The notes: generated from the letters alone by a model not told the origin. Shown: positions 17,791 to 27,009, counted from the stretch's first letter. The stretch is 64,000 nucleotides of DNA from Oscillatoriales cyanobacterium (GCA_011390955.1 JAABRM010000008.1:119011-183010); one strand, 5' to 3'. Translations and numbers: made by a program.

Positions 17791-19062
17791 ATGTTTTTAA
17801 AGAAAATATGCTTTTCGTTTATGATTGGCTTCCTTTGCCACAGCGGATTGGCTACACCAGTACGGGCGGAATTTTCCCTGGAAGAAATTAATTCTATTGC
17901 CCGACAAACTACGGTATTGATTGCCCCAGCCCTCACCCCGGCACTGAGGGAAGATTTAGAAAATAATCGCAATAACCCTTTAAATAAAGAAGGAATCTGG
18001 AATCCTGGGTCTGGAGTGATTATCGCCAAAGAAGGGAAAAAATACTATGTATTGACCGTAGCCCATAACTTTTTTCAAAGACATTTAGATACGGCAAAAT
18101 ATTGGCAAGATGCTCAGGGAAAACCCTACTACGGCATCAGAACTTGGGATGGGGAAGTTCATGTGGTGACTGAAGTCAATGATGGCAGAAATTGTCCCCT
18201 CCAAGGTCAACCGAATATGCAACATACTTTAATTAGATTTGGTTGTCGCGATCGCTTTATGCCGGGGACAGATACGGTGAATCGCACCTTGGGAGCCGAT
18301 CGGGTAAAAGGGATTGATATTGCCCTGATTACTTTTGAAAGCGATCGCGATTATCCTGTCGCCACATTAGGGGATGCCAGTCAAATCAACTCAGGGGATA
18401 CTGTCTATATTTCTGGTTGGCCCGATCCAGAAAAAGAACTAGATCCCGCCACAAATCGATGTCGGGGTCGGCAGGTCCGGCGACAACGGCGGTTAGCTTG
18501 GGGGCCAGTCACCGGAAAAGTCAATCCCGATCCGACAAACTTAGGATATAGTATTTTTTATCTCGATAACACTCGCGCTGGAATGAGTGGCGGACCCGTC
18601 TTCGATCGCCAAGGCCGAGTCATTGGCAGTCACGGACAAGGAAGTAAACTTAAAGCAAGATGTGGCGGCAGTCCCAATGTTGAGTCTGCTTCAGGTTCTA
18701 CTTCTCCATTGGAGTCGGAAACTAATTCGTCATCTCAGGGAAATTCCCAGCAGTTTAATGCCCTGATGCAACAGTTTAGTAGTGGCCAAAATATTAATTT
18801 TTTCCTCAATTTAATGGCGCAATCAGGCTTAAATTTATTGTTTAAACAAGCGTTGCCCTCGGAGAAAATGATTCAAACGGGCATCACGCCTCTAGAGCAA
18901 ATTTCCCAGAGTAGTGGCATTTTGGAATTTGATCCCGGACAAGATGCGTTTGCGGATCCCCAAGATGTGGTGGAAGATGTCTACAAACTTTATTCTTTTA
19001 CCCTAGAATCGATGCTGCGAGATGAACCGTCTGGAGGGCCGGGGAGTATTTTGTTGGATTAA
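17791..19062 (+). CDS. Trypsin-like serine protease (third of three)
   Basis: 423 residues. A clear signal peptide (residues 1-27, ending near VRAEF) precedes an S1 domain with His92 in VAHNF, Asp in GIDIALITF and Ser266 in GMSGGPVF. It shares with the second paralogue the ARQTTVLIAP start, the GSGVI-AKEG-YYVLTVAHNF block, and a C-terminal module ending DVVEDVYKLYSFTLESMLRD and ILLD. It starts 79 bp after the second protease with no terminator between, so co-transcription is likely. Three adjacent members point to local duplication. Confidence 0.87.
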   Translation: MFLKKICFSFMIGFLCHSGLATPVRAEFSLEEINSIARQTTVLIAPALTPALREDLENNRNNPLNKEGIWNPGSGVIIAKEGKKYYVLTVAHNFFQRHLDTAKYWQDAQGKPYYGIRTWDGEVHVVTEVNDGRNCPLQGQPNMQHTLIRFGCRDRFMPGTDTVNRTLGADRVKGIDIALITFESDRDYPVATLGDASQINSGDTVYISGWPDPEKELDPATNRCRGRQVRRQRRLAWGPVTGKVNPDPTNLGYSIFYLDNTRAGMSGGPVFDRQGRVIGSHGQGSKLKARCGGSPNVESASGSTSPLESETNSSSQGNSQQFNALMQQFSSGQNINFFLNLMAQSGLNLLFKQALPSEKMIQTGITPLEQISQSSGILEFDPGQDAFADPQDVVEDVYKLYSFTLESMLRDEPSGGPGSILLD

Positions 19063-19531
19063 TTAGACAATTCTGGCTTTCATTCGTGCAAATCCCCCTT
19101 GGATCGAAGGGTTGGGGGGATCGATCCGTCCTGTTTACCGTATTCGCTATTATAAGATCGGTGAATTTTTAGAGATTTTTCCAGAATACCACGGGCTAAG
19201 TTTAGGGTTTAGCCTTGGTCGGGAATTTGGCAAGTTTTAGCCATCAACCTCATAAGGTGGCTGGGAAAAACCACAATTACCGGAACAGTTTTGCCCAAAA
19301 AATCAGCCGATTTGTCAAAAATAATCGCGGCGCTCCCATCAACCCCCCTTTAACAATGGGAATTAACCAGGAAAATTTTCTGCCTGACCACTCTATTGCG
19401 CGATCGGCGAAAAATCCGATGATTCGTCGAGAAAAACTCAAATTTCGTTTTATAATTTTATCAAGATCCTGCTTAACAAAAATTTTTAATGAAAAAAGTA
19501 AAAAATTAGCCGCAATGGACGAAAGAAGACC
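19063..19531. other. Intergenic region without recognised gene
   Basis: Contains a CCCCCTTGGATCGAAGGG-type imperfect hairpin near 19088-19122. A 106-codon open frame is rich in basic residues and has no family resemblance, so I treat it as non-coding. Confidence 0.5.
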
Positions 19532-20764
19532 ATGAACAAAAAGCCGATTCGAGTTCTGCTGGTAGAGGACTCACCCGTCGCCATCATTATCCTCAAACGT
19601 ATTTTAAATTCCTCTCCAGATATCGAGGTGGTAGGAACGGCTCGAACCGGCGTTGAGGGATTAAAAATGATTCCCTTGGTTCAACCCCATGTGATTTGCA
19701 CCGACTTGCATATGCCCCAGATGAATGGGTTGGAATTCACCGAACAAGTGATGTCCAATTGCCCGAAACCAATTCTGGTGATTAGTGCTTCAGTCCAACC
19801 GGAAAATAAAGAAAATGTTTTTGAATTGCTGGCTGCGGGTGCGATCGATGTATTTCCCAAGCCTCGCGCTGGCATTAATGCCAATTATGAATCCATCAAA
19901 CAAGAGTTAATTACTAAAGTCCGAGTTTTGTCTGGGGTGTCAGTTTTTACTTTACGTCGCAAACGCAATATTAGTCCCATTCAAACCCCCGCGACTCCAG
20001 TCAAACCTGTGCCAATTTCTACCGAGAATAAATCTTTTTCTCCCGAAAAGAAATCTCTCCTGCCAAAGTTAATCACAACTGCCAACCCGACAGTCACCCC
20101 GACTGTCACCCCGACTGCCACCCCGACCAAAGCAAAACAAATCTCTGTCACTCCATCGTCAAAAGACGATCGGTCTACATTTCTCACCCAACGTTACCGG
20201 ATTGTGACGATTGGTGCTTCTACGGGGGGGCCGCAGGCGTTACAAACGATCCTCGGTCAGTTGCCCGCGAAATTTCCCGTCCCCGTGGTTTGTGTTCAGC
20301 ATATTAGTCAAGGTTTTTTACAGGGATTAGTTGATTGGTTAGGGAGAGAATGTCATCTGCCGGTAAAAATTGCTCCTTTTGGAGAAGTTCCCCAACCGGG
20401 ACATATTTATTTTTCCCCAGAAGGCAAACATTTGGAATTGGATCAATGCGGTCGATTTATTTATTCTTCAACGGAACCTTATTCTGGTCATCGTCCTTCG
20501 GTGACGGTGACGTTTAATTCGATCGCTAAATATTATGGTCGTTCTACGGTGGGGGTTTTGTTAACCGGCATGGGGCGAGATGGGGCCGATGGAATGCTGA
20601 CGATCGCCAAATCTGGTGGCTTGACTATTGCCCAAAATGAGGAAAGTTGTGTGGTTTTTGGGATGCCCAAGGAAGCGATCGCTCTCGGTGCGGCCAATCA
20701 TATTTTACCCGTGAAAGACATTCCCCATCTGTTGGTGAATCGCTTATTTTTGAATTACTTCTAA
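19532..20764 (+). CDS. cheB: CheB-type response regulator, protein-glutamate methylesterase
   Basis: 410 residues. Residues 1-125 are a receiver domain with acidic pair Glu12/Asp13 and phospho-acceptor Asp58 in CTDLHMPQMNG. A Pro/Thr-rich linker (about 145-215, with TPTVTPTATPTK) leads to a CheB methylesterase domain with GASTGGPQ (nucleophile Ser about 230), the His in VQHIS, and GMGRDGADG with the catalytic Asp. CheB removes methyl groups from chemoreceptor glutamates and also deamidates them. No cheA, cheR or receptor gene is in the window, so it is an orphan here. In cyanobacteria such proteins can serve phototaxis or pili systems (inference). Confidence 0.93.
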   Translation: MNKKPIRVLLVEDSPVAIIILKRILNSSPDIEVVGTARTGVEGLKMIPLVQPHVICTDLHMPQMNGLEFTEQVMSNCPKPILVISASVQPENKENVFELLAAGAIDVFPKPRAGINANYESIKQELITKVRVLSGVSVFTLRRKRNISPIQTPATPVKPVPISTENKSFSPEKKSLLPKLITTANPTVTPTVTPTATPTKAKQISVTPSSKDDRSTFLTQRYRIVTIGASTGGPQALQTILGQLPAKFPVPVVCVQHISQGFLQGLVDWLGRECHLPVKIAPFGEVPQPGHIYFSPEGKHLELDQCGRFIYSSTEPYSGHRPSVTVTFNSIAKYYGRSTVGVLLTGMGRDGADGMLTIAKSGGLTIAQNEESCVVFGMPKEAIALGAANHILPVKDIPHLLVNRLFLNYF

Positions 20765-21060
20765 GTTCATTTCGCCATTTTTCCGACTTTGGCTTCTGAA
20801 AATAAAATACCTGAGCGATCATAGCTGAGGGAACAATGGTGAATTCTGACCGATCCAACAGGTGGGAATCAAATCAGGGGCGATGCCCATGTTCAGGGGG
20901 CGATCGTGTCAGAATTCAACTCTCAGCGATGAACGTCTCAGGTTAAGGTCAGCTTTGGTTGAGCGATCGGTTTTTTCATCAAAATTTCCCGGAAACTTCC
21001 CTGAATCCCAAAGCTTCTGTCAGGGTCAGCGGTGGTGACAAACCTAGAAAAAATCAAGGC

Positions 21061-21450
21061 TTAAGCAATTTCTTCTAGGTCTTCTACTTGTTTCAAGTGA
21101 ATATGCTTACGTCCCACAGTAATTTCAAACACATCACCGGGTTTTAGACCCATTTGTTTGGTGTAAGCAGAGCCAATCAGCAAGTTACCGTTTGACTGAA
21201 CAGTAATACGATAGCTGGCTTTCCGTCCACCTCGACCATTTTCCGATTGCTGGCTGTCAATATTGATTCCTTCGGCATCGATTAATGCGTTCAGGAACTT
21301 CATCATATTGACTCTTTCGAGCCCGTTTTTGGTGACTGTGTAGTAACCACAAGCCTTGGCCTTTTCTTCCTTACTCATGTTGGTCAGTTTTTTAACTTGC
21401 TCGACCAGTGCTTTGCCAGTTAAAGGAGTTGCTTGTTGATCTGCACTCAT
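21061..21450 (-). CDS. CyAbrB-type transcription regulator
   Basis: 129 residues. The cyanobacteria-specific AbrB-like family has an N-terminal conserved region and a C-terminal AbrB DNA-binding domain, reversed from Bacillus AbrB. Seen here: TPLTGKALVEQVKKL, KACGYYTVTKNGLERVN (about 34-50), FLNALIDAEGI, and the C-terminal GNLLIGSAYTKQMGLKPGDV, EITVGRKHIHL. The KNGLERVN/ASYRITVQSNGNLL pattern looks closer to the cyAbrB2 (Sll0822) type than to cyAbrB1, but I cannot settle this. These proteins tune carbon/nitrogen balance genes; regulation of the nearby BicA operon would be a testable guess only. Confidence 0.9.
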   Translation of the reverse strand: MSADQQATPLTGKALVEQVKKLTNMSKEEKAKACGYYTVTKNGLERVNMMKFLNALIDAEGINIDSQQSENGRGGRKASYRITVQSNGNLLIGSAYTKQMGLKPGDVFEITVGRKHIHLKQVEDLEEIA

Positions 21451-21744
21451 GAATCAATATCCTTAGATGATTAAGCTGATAAAAAGTCTAACATTGATTT
21501 GTTGAATCCGGATATTTTTTTTTAAATTTTTCTTGATTAAGGTCAAAGATCGCCCTTGGTAACGACCTTGAATGGCACAAGTAATCGGCATAAATAGAAT
21601 CTTTAACCCCTAAATCCCATCAAGGACTGCAAGTGGAACCCTTTCTGTTGCATGACATTCCCAAGGTAAGTACGGTGGGTAAAAATAAAGTAAAGATAAC
21701 CCCCGTTCCTTTACCGCGCTTAAAAAAGCAATCTAATTTAGTCC

Positions 21745-21826
21745 TTGGTTGTTGGCTGTTGGTTGTTGGTTGTTGGTTGTTGGTTGTTGGTTGTTGGTTG
21801 TTGGTTGTTGGTTGTTGGTTGTTGGT
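21745..21826. repeat. (TTGTTGG)n heptamer array
   Basis: About eleven TTGTTGG heptamers in the 872-bp gap 21451-22322. The rest of the gap has AT-rich sequence with no gene or RNA I can support. Confidence 0.9.
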
Positions 21827-22322
21827 CAGCTTCTAGGGGCGAGCATATTTTTCTCCCCGACAAAAGCCGATCCGCGACCAGCTATCAGCTTGTCGGAAGT
21901 TTCTTGGTCATTAGTCATAAGTGCTTTTTTTCAGTCTTTATATTTATCTATAAAATTGTATCTGCTATCTGTCATCTGTTATAGACTATATATGGCTGAG
22001 GGTTTTTTCTCGGTTGATGTTCCTGATTGTCAGTAATCCCTGAAAATCGATCGCGCATCGATGACAACCCCGTACACACCAAAACCAAAAAATAACCAAT
22101 AAAATATAATCTAATATAATCTATAACAGATAACAGTTAATTTACCAAAAACCATAGCCAGCAATAGATAGCTAATAATAGGTTACTGGGAACAGATAAT
22201 TAATAGTTTATATTTTCAGGTCGATTCGATCTGACTCCTATGTACAAGATACCTGTGTACAAGAGAGGCGATCGCGCAATTAATCTACAAACCCAGATTT
22301 ATTGATGTATTGATAGGTTGAT

Positions 22323-22769
22323 TTACTGTTGACGTAAAATTTCTCGCACCGCCATTAAAATTTGTCCCAGTTGATTTTTGCCGCTACCGTCAGCACCACA
22401 GCCCCAGTAGTAATCTTTTGGGGCATTTTCTACAATTAACTCATCACCCGTTGCCAGGAGAATTTCCCGAATGGTGGCATGAGTTGCAAATTTTTTCAGC
22501 ACTGCCCGCTGCATGATGTCATCTTTGACTTGTTCCCAGTCAGTCCGTAAAGGATGACTGCGATCGCGCCCCATTTTAGCGGCAATACTCGGAGTTTTGG
22601 CTTGATTGATTTTTTCAAACCAGGGGCGATCGCTTTCTACGAACTTCTGTGCTTGGAAATAATGCTCACTGGTTGGCCACCATAAACCATCCAACTCAAA
22701 CCCATGTGGGGAAAAATTGGAAAAACAACCATAATTAGGGTCACGAGTGCTGTAAAAATAAATAGCCAT
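22323..22769 (-). CDS. NADAR (YbiA-like) family N-glycosidase / ADP-ribose-reversing enzyme
   Basis: 148 residues, normal for the family. Diagnostic motifs are CFSNFSPHGFELDG (about 15-28), WWPTSEHYFQAQKF (30-43), the AAKMGRDR region, and KDYYWGCGADGSGKNQLG near the C-terminus. Family members cleave N-glycosidic bonds: E. coli YbiA-type proteins act on riboflavin-pathway intermediates, and some NADAR proteins remove ADP-ribose from guanine as antitoxins to DarT-type toxins (established knowledge). The gene starts 4 nt after the stop of the split gene upstream, with AAGGAAG inside that gene's end, so translation is probably coupled. No DarT-like toxin is seen here, so which role applies is open. 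Confidence 0.88.
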   Translation of the reverse strand: MAIYFYSTRDPNYGCFSNFSPHGFELDGLWWPTSEHYFQAQKFVESDRPWFEKINQAKTPSIAAKMGRDRSHPLRTDWEQVKDDIMQRAVLKKFATHATIREILLATGDELIVENAPKDYYWGCGADGSGKNQLGQILMAVREILRQQ

Positions 22770-22773
22770 TTTC

Positions 22774-23724
22774 TCAACTTCCTTTTAATTTACAATTGGC
22801 AATTAAATCATCATCGGTTTCATTTCCTGGCCACTTGCCAAAAATTGCGCCTAATCCTGTTTCTGGGGTTTGGGGAACATGGAGTTCTTGAACATTAAAA
22901 CTTCCATAAAGTGGTTTTGGGTATTGACTCCATAACAGCATCTCTGTTTCGGCAACGGGAAAAATTGAATGGGCATCAACCCGTAACAGTTTTTCGTTAG
23001 CCATATAATGCGCCATTCCTTCTATAATCGCCGGTCGATGTAATAAATTTTCAAGAGAATGCGACAGACGGCGATCGAGATTTATTTGGATCATTTGATC
23101 GTCGGCTAAGGATAATACACAAGAATGGGTGATGGGTTGGAATCGTCGGATATATCCCCCAATCCGAACATGATTTGATTTAGGAATTGCTGACTCAATT
23201 TGACTAAATAATTCAAAATTTTCAGCAGTTAGACACAAAGGATAATCTAGCATAAATTCAACTGAAGCCTGACTCTGCTTAAGACTGGCAATAAATTTTT
23301 TTAACTCTCGAATTAAGCTGCGATCGTAGTAAATTGAATTACCATGTCAATCGCTCAGAAGCCTGATGGTTTGCTGAAAATAGTCTAGACTGGTCAACGG
23401 TTGATTTAACTTTGAATAAAAATCCCCAATTACTAATTCCTCCAGATCGATATTAAGTTCTTGTAATGTCGGACATTTGAGCGCAATTTCTAAGGATAAT
23501 TCATTGGTAAAATGGCAATTACTCCAATCGACAATAAAATCAGTGGCCTGATTAATCCATAAAGGATGAGAACTCGATCCGGTACTGCGCCGTTCAATTA
23601 ACAATTGCAAATTCCTAGCGCTACCTTCTTTTAAAATGGTTAATAAACTCTGGAGTAAATTTAACGGTATATTTCCTGTAAGATGCTTATTCTGTTGATG
23701 AATTGATATTTTATGTAATTTCAT
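22774..23724 (-). pseudogene. Gene of unknown function split by one in-frame TGA
   Basis: The frame opens at ATG 23724 and stops at TGA (23349-23347) after 125 codons. It then continues without shift (HGNSIYYDRSLIREL...) through to the stop at 22776-22774, 317 codons in all. The N-terminal half has SARNLQLLIERRSTGSS and HPLWINQATDFIV. The C-terminal half has HVRIGGYIRRF, LSLADDQMIQINLD and RPAIIEGMAHYMANEKLLRV. Together these look like the two ends of a single family I have met in bacterial genomes, often beside toxin-antitoxin-like genes, function unknown. The stop falls in a weakly conserved linker. Either a recent nonsense mutation, readthrough, or two separate polypeptides (the second from ATG 23253) could explain it. 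It lies directly upstream of NADAR. Confidence 0.7.
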
Positions 23725-23999
23725 AAATTTGGTAGCCGCAAATGTTTTTTTGATATCAGGTTGATTTTAATCCTAAAATTAAATTCTAAAAATTATTATG
23801 ATCGACAGATAATTCTATTTTATCCGTGATAAAATTAATCACAGTTAACAGCGAATTAGAAAACCGGCATTGTGCAGTGGTTTTGGTATTCTACTTTAAC
23901 ATAATCTATCAACGATGACCACAAGCAGGGGGCGAATTTACACTCGTATTAATTCGCTGGCAATGCCATCGTGTCACCAATTCAAATCATATCTTTAAT

Positions 24000-24069
24000 G
24001 GCGGGGGTAGGAGTCGAACCTACTTATTTCAGCTTCTGAGACTGACAAGCCACCGTAGCTTATCCCCGC
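24000..24069 (-). tRNA. tRNA-like gene, apparent anticodon CAG (Leu), short variable loop
   Basis: 70 nt on the minus strand. Acceptor GCGGGG pairs with CCCCGC (six pairs), D-arm AGC/GCT with a GGT-containing loop, anticodon stem TCAGT/GCTGA around loop CTCAGAA (CAG at positions 34-36), and T-arm GTAGG-TTCGACT-CCTAC. The variable loop is only about five nt, whereas bacterial tRNA-Leu normally has a long variable arm, so identity is uncertain. No CCA is encoded, as usual in cyanobacteria. It may belong to an atypical accessory tRNA cluster. Confidence 0.6.
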
Positions 24070-24080
24070 ATTTCATCAAT

Positions 24081-24151
24081 AGCCCCAACGGGATTCGAAC
24101 CCGTGTTTTCCGATCGAAAGTCAGAAATCCTTACCACTAGACGATGGGGCC
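24081..24151 (-). tRNA. tRNA-Glu(UUC)-like gene
   Basis: 71 nt on the minus strand. Acceptor GGCCCCA pairs with TGGGGCT (first pair G-U), D-arm GTCTAGTGGTAAGGAT, anticodon stem TCTGA/TCGGA around loop CTTTCGA (UUC at 34-36), and T-arm ACGGG-TTCGAAT-CCCGT. All arms close. The G-U terminal pair and the A/U-rich anticodon stem make it differ from the usual cyanobacterial tRNA-Glu, which also serves tetrapyrrole synthesis, so it may be an accessory copy. It is 11 nt from the CAG tRNA-like gene and shares its strand. Confidence 0.75.
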
Positions 24152-24159
24152 TTTATAAT

Positions 24160-24265
24160 CGCCGCAAATTCCCCGCAGCAAAGCGGGAACGGGGCTTGAC
24201 CGCCAACGTCGAACCCGCGACTTCTGGTTCGACAGACAAGCATTGGCTCTCTTCTGTCCCCCACA
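24160..24265 (-). other. Degenerate tRNA-like sequence
   Basis: On the minus strand a GGGGGAC-like acceptor start, a GAGCCAATGCT D-arm-like part, and a TCGCGGGTTCGACG T-loop-like part are in tRNA order. The anticodon arm (TCTG/CAGA around six bases) and T-stem do not close properly. A GTTGGCGGTCAAGCCCC stretch lies between the T-loop and a possible CCCGC partner. It looks like a decayed or insertion-bearing tRNA next to the two better ones. Confidence 0.3.
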
Positions 24266-24653
24266 TTTATATACTACAAAATATGCTACAAAATGTCAAT
24301 AGTTGGGACGAAAAATTTTTTATTTTATCGGTGTCTCTAGAGATATCAGGCTAAAATCCTTGTGTTAAAAGGGTTTTAATAATTAGCTCCGAAAAAATAT
24401 GGAGAGATTACAGCGTTAAAAAAACTAAAATATGTAGTATGCGTAAGTACAGGTTGGCAATTTAAATTTAAGTAAAGATTAAACGGTGAGGGGCGATCGC
24501 TGTAGATTTCCGTTGATTCAATATGCTACAAATGAGGGGTCAGACCCATCAGGGTGCTATGTCCATCATTAGAGACAGCACTCCCAGATCGGTGGCATCC
24601 ACAAAATTTCTCAGTCACTTGTGAATGATTCACCTCTAGAGAGGTTCTCAATT

Positions 24654-24863
24654 ATGAATACTCACGCTCGCTGTACCCTGTCTCAGTTAACCAGTAGCGA
24701 ACTTTTTGAATGTATTTTGAACAGTGGTCGAATTACTCGCGCCGATCAAAATGCGTTGCTGAAAATTTTTGCCTGGGAAAATCCCATGAGTAAAGAAGAC
24801 CAAAGGCGACTTAAACAAGTTTTCGATCGCCTGGATATGGGGTTATTGCAAGTAATTGATTAG
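24654..24863 (+). CDS. Small protein of unknown function
   Basis: 69 residues from the ATG at 24654, which has GAGAGG upstream; an in-frame GTG at 24621 is a poorer start. It is helical and soluble: LTSSELFECILNSGRITRAD, then LSKEDQRR-like repeats and a closing VFDRLDMGLLQVID. The pattern (a small helical protein ending in a GLLxVID motif) recurs among cyanobacterial hypotheticals. There is no domain I can name. It stands alone between the tRNA-like cluster and a 334-bp gap that holds only an imperfect GGGGCG-type palindrome (25107-25158). Confidence 0.55.
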   Translation: MNTHARCTLSQLTSSELFECILNSGRITRADQNALLKIFAWENPMSKEDQRRLKQVFDRLDMGLLQVID

Positions 24864-25197
24864 TGGTATGGCATCAGTTAAAGATTTCTTCTGAGTCATA
24901 ATCCTTGGTTTGATATTCCTGATGAGCGATTGATTTCAGCTTTTTTATGAGGATTCTTATCCAGATATTTTTTGATATTTTTATCACGAGCAATTTTTTT
25001 ATTTTACCTGATGTGTTTTTTTGAATTTAATATGATTCAATATCCCAAGGGGCGCACAATGTTGCGATCCCCTTGATATTTTCCCCTCATGGGAAAACTC
25101 CTTTGTACGGGGAGGGAAAAGCATTCGGGCAATAGGGGCGTTCTCGCATTCGCCCCTAATAACCGGATTTAGTATAAGCAGAAAAAAATGGCGCATT

Positions 25198-26523
25198 CTA
25201 GGCAAATATTGACCCATAAATTAAGCCGCTGATGGTGGCCATGAGCACAACTAGACCCACAAAAACAATGGTTTTTTTCGTGCCGATAATACTTCTAATT
25301 ACTAACATATTCGGCAGGGATAAAGCCGGGCCGGCTAATAATAAAGCTAAAGCGGGACCTTCTCCCATGCCACTGCCAATTAATCCTTGGACAATGGGTA
25401 CTTCGGTTAAGGTGGCGAAGTACATAAAAGCACCAGCGATCGCGGCAAAAAAGTTGGCAAATATTGAATTACCTCCCACAGCTTGGGCGACCCATTCTGA
25501 TGGGATTAAGGCTTCGTGACCGGGACGACCCAGCAAAGCCCCGGCAATTAATACGCCAAATAATAATAAGGGTAAGATTTGTTTGGCATAGTCCCAAGAA
25601 GTGTTAAACCATTCTCCCGCTTCTCCTTGATTGGTACTGGTTAGCCACGATAGACCAACGATCGCAAAAGAAAAGGGTATGAGGGGTTGATTTTGGAATT
25701 GCCAGGAAAGTACAGCAGTGACGATGGCAATGAGGATAACTTTGCCAGAGTTGAGATGCAACCACGCGATCGCAATTGCCGCTAAAGCCATGCCTAATAG
25801 TCCGGTAATCCACCATTTCAGCCCATAAATCGTTGCCCAAATTCCGAGATTTGTTTCCGGTTTTGCCCAGTTAGCAAAAACCAGGATGCCCACGAGAACG
25901 GCAAAAAATACGGCAGTTTGCCAGAGGGGACGGCTGGTTTCTGGGTCGGATAACAGGGTTTTGGGCTTGATTTTCGGCGGTTCTTCGTCACGGAAGATCA
26001 ACTGCATGGCTAGACCAATGACGACGCTAAAGGCGATCGCGCCAATTCCCCTGGCGATTCCTAATTGCAGACCTAATATCCGGGCAGTGAGGATGATAGC
26101 GAGGACGTTAATTGCTGGACCGGAATAAAGAAAGGCGATCGCTGGCCCCAAACCCGCCCCCATACGGTAAATTCCCGCAAACAAAGGCAATACGGTGCAG
26201 GAACAGACCGCTAAAATTGTCCCGGATACGGAGGCAACCCCATAAGCGAGAAACGGATTGGCTTTATCGCCCAGATATTTCATCACCCCATCTTGGCTGA
26301 TAAAAATCGCGATCGCCCCGGCAATAAAAAACGAAGGAATGAGACATAATAAGACGTGCTCTTGGGCATACCAGCGCAGTAGATATAGGGCTTCCCAAAA
26401 GGCATTTTGCAGGCGTTGGGACTGTTGCAACGCTTCTACCGGCATCAAATAAGAAAGTAAAAATAGAATTACAATTAGGGCAAGAGGTTTCCATTGTTCT
26501 CGCCAAAATGGTGCAATTTGCAT
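25198..26523 (-). CDS. ArsP/DUF318-type permease
   Basis: 441 residues, about ten hydrophobic segments. The permease family signature is clear: VLLCLIPSFFIAGAIAIFI, the SGTILAVCSCTVLPLFAGIY block with the conserved CSC at about residue 107, AIAFLYSGPAINVLAI, and the second half GALLGRP with LLLAGPALSLPNMLVI. Members near ArsR or MerR regulators export methylated or other arsenicals or metal complexes; the substrate here is not known. It is the last gene of a MerR-Trx-permease set on the minus strand, 200 bp after the small redox protein with two repeat copies in the gap. Confidence 0.85.
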   Translation of the reverse strand: MQIAPFWREQWKPLALIVILFLLSYLMPVEALQQSQRLQNAFWEALYLLRWYAQEHVLLCLIPSFFIAGAIAIFISQDGVMKYLGDKANPFLAYGVASVSGTILAVCSCTVLPLFAGIYRMGAGLGPAIAFLYSGPAINVLAIILTARILGLQLGIARGIGAIAFSVVIGLAMQLIFRDEEPPKIKPKTLLSDPETSRPLWQTAVFFAVLVGILVFANWAKPETNLGIWATIYGLKWWITGLLGMALAAIAIAWLHLNSGKVILIAIVTAVLSWQFQNQPLIPFSFAIVGLSWLTSTNQGEAGEWFNTSWDYAKQILPLLLFGVLIAGALLGRPGHEALIPSEWVAQAVGGNSIFANFFAAIAGAFMYFATLTEVPIVQGLIGSGMGEGPALALLLAGPALSLPNMLVIRSIIGTKKTIVFVGLVVLMATISGLIYGSIFA

Positions 26524-26557
26524 GATATTTTTCCTAATATTTCCTAATATTAATTAA

Positions 26558-26714
26558 CCGCAGAAACCGGGTTTCTCTGAGAAATGTCTGCCAACCCACC
26601 AGCCTCTCCACAGAAACCCGGTTTCTAGCCGAAAAACCCCCGCCGCAGAAACCGGGTTTCTATGAGAAATGTCTGCCGACCCGCCGGCTACTCCATATAA
26701 ACCAGGTTTCTAAC
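26558..26714. repeat. Two direct copies of an 85-bp unit with AGAAACCCGGTTTCT palindromes
   Basis: Units start at 26558 and 26643; each begins CCGCAGAAACCGGGTTTCT, continues GAGAAATGTCTGCC, and carries a second AAACCxGGTTTCT near its end. The array lies between the redox-protein and permease genes. Related ACCGGGTTTCT words occur at 32654-32703 and 58886-58897. Confidence 0.85.
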
Positions 26715-26723
26715 CATCAAAAA

Positions 26724-26966
26724 TTAAACGGTGAGATATTTTTTAATTTGTTCTGGGGTGGCAACTTGACCCTGACTTACCAGGGTGTCATTGACTACTA
26801 AAGCGGGGGTTTTCATTACTCCCCGTTCCGCAATTTGCATCGGGTCTTTAATGTGAACCAGTTCGGCGTCTAAATTTAGGGCAGCGATCGCCTCTTTCGC
26901 GTTAGCTTCTAATTGCTGGCACTTTTTGCAACCCGTTCCTAAGACTTCTACTTTAACCGCACTCAT
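26724..26966 (-). CDS. Small thioredoxin-fold redox protein (redox-active disulfide protein 2 type)
   Basis: 80 residues from the ATG at 26966, which has AAGGAG 7 nt upstream. An upstream frame to 27128 overlaps the operator and is not used. The redox centre is GCKKC (Cys13/Cys16) and the fold is indicated by MKTPALVVNDTLVSQG (with cis-Pro after Thr). Proteins of this thioredoxin_3 type are typically paired with ArsP/DUF318 permeases and are thought to act on metal or arsenic chemistry. It follows the MerR-family regulator on the same strand and is the first gene after the predicted MerR operator. Confidence 0.85.
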   Translation of the reverse strand: MSAVKVEVLGTGCKKCQQLEANAKEAIAALNLDAELVHIKDPMQIAERGVMKTPALVVNDTLVSQGQVATPEQIKKYLTV

Positions 26967-27009
26967 GGGAAAACTCCTTGACTGTGACTTCAACGGTGAA
27001 TTTAATCCC

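Noticed and set aside
19215..19535. 106-codon open frame
   Set aside because: Basic low-complexity translation, no family resemblance, and it overlaps the cheB start.
21633..22036. Open frames through the TTGTTGG array after cyAbrB
   Set aside because: Translations are repeats of CWLLVVG from the heptamer array.
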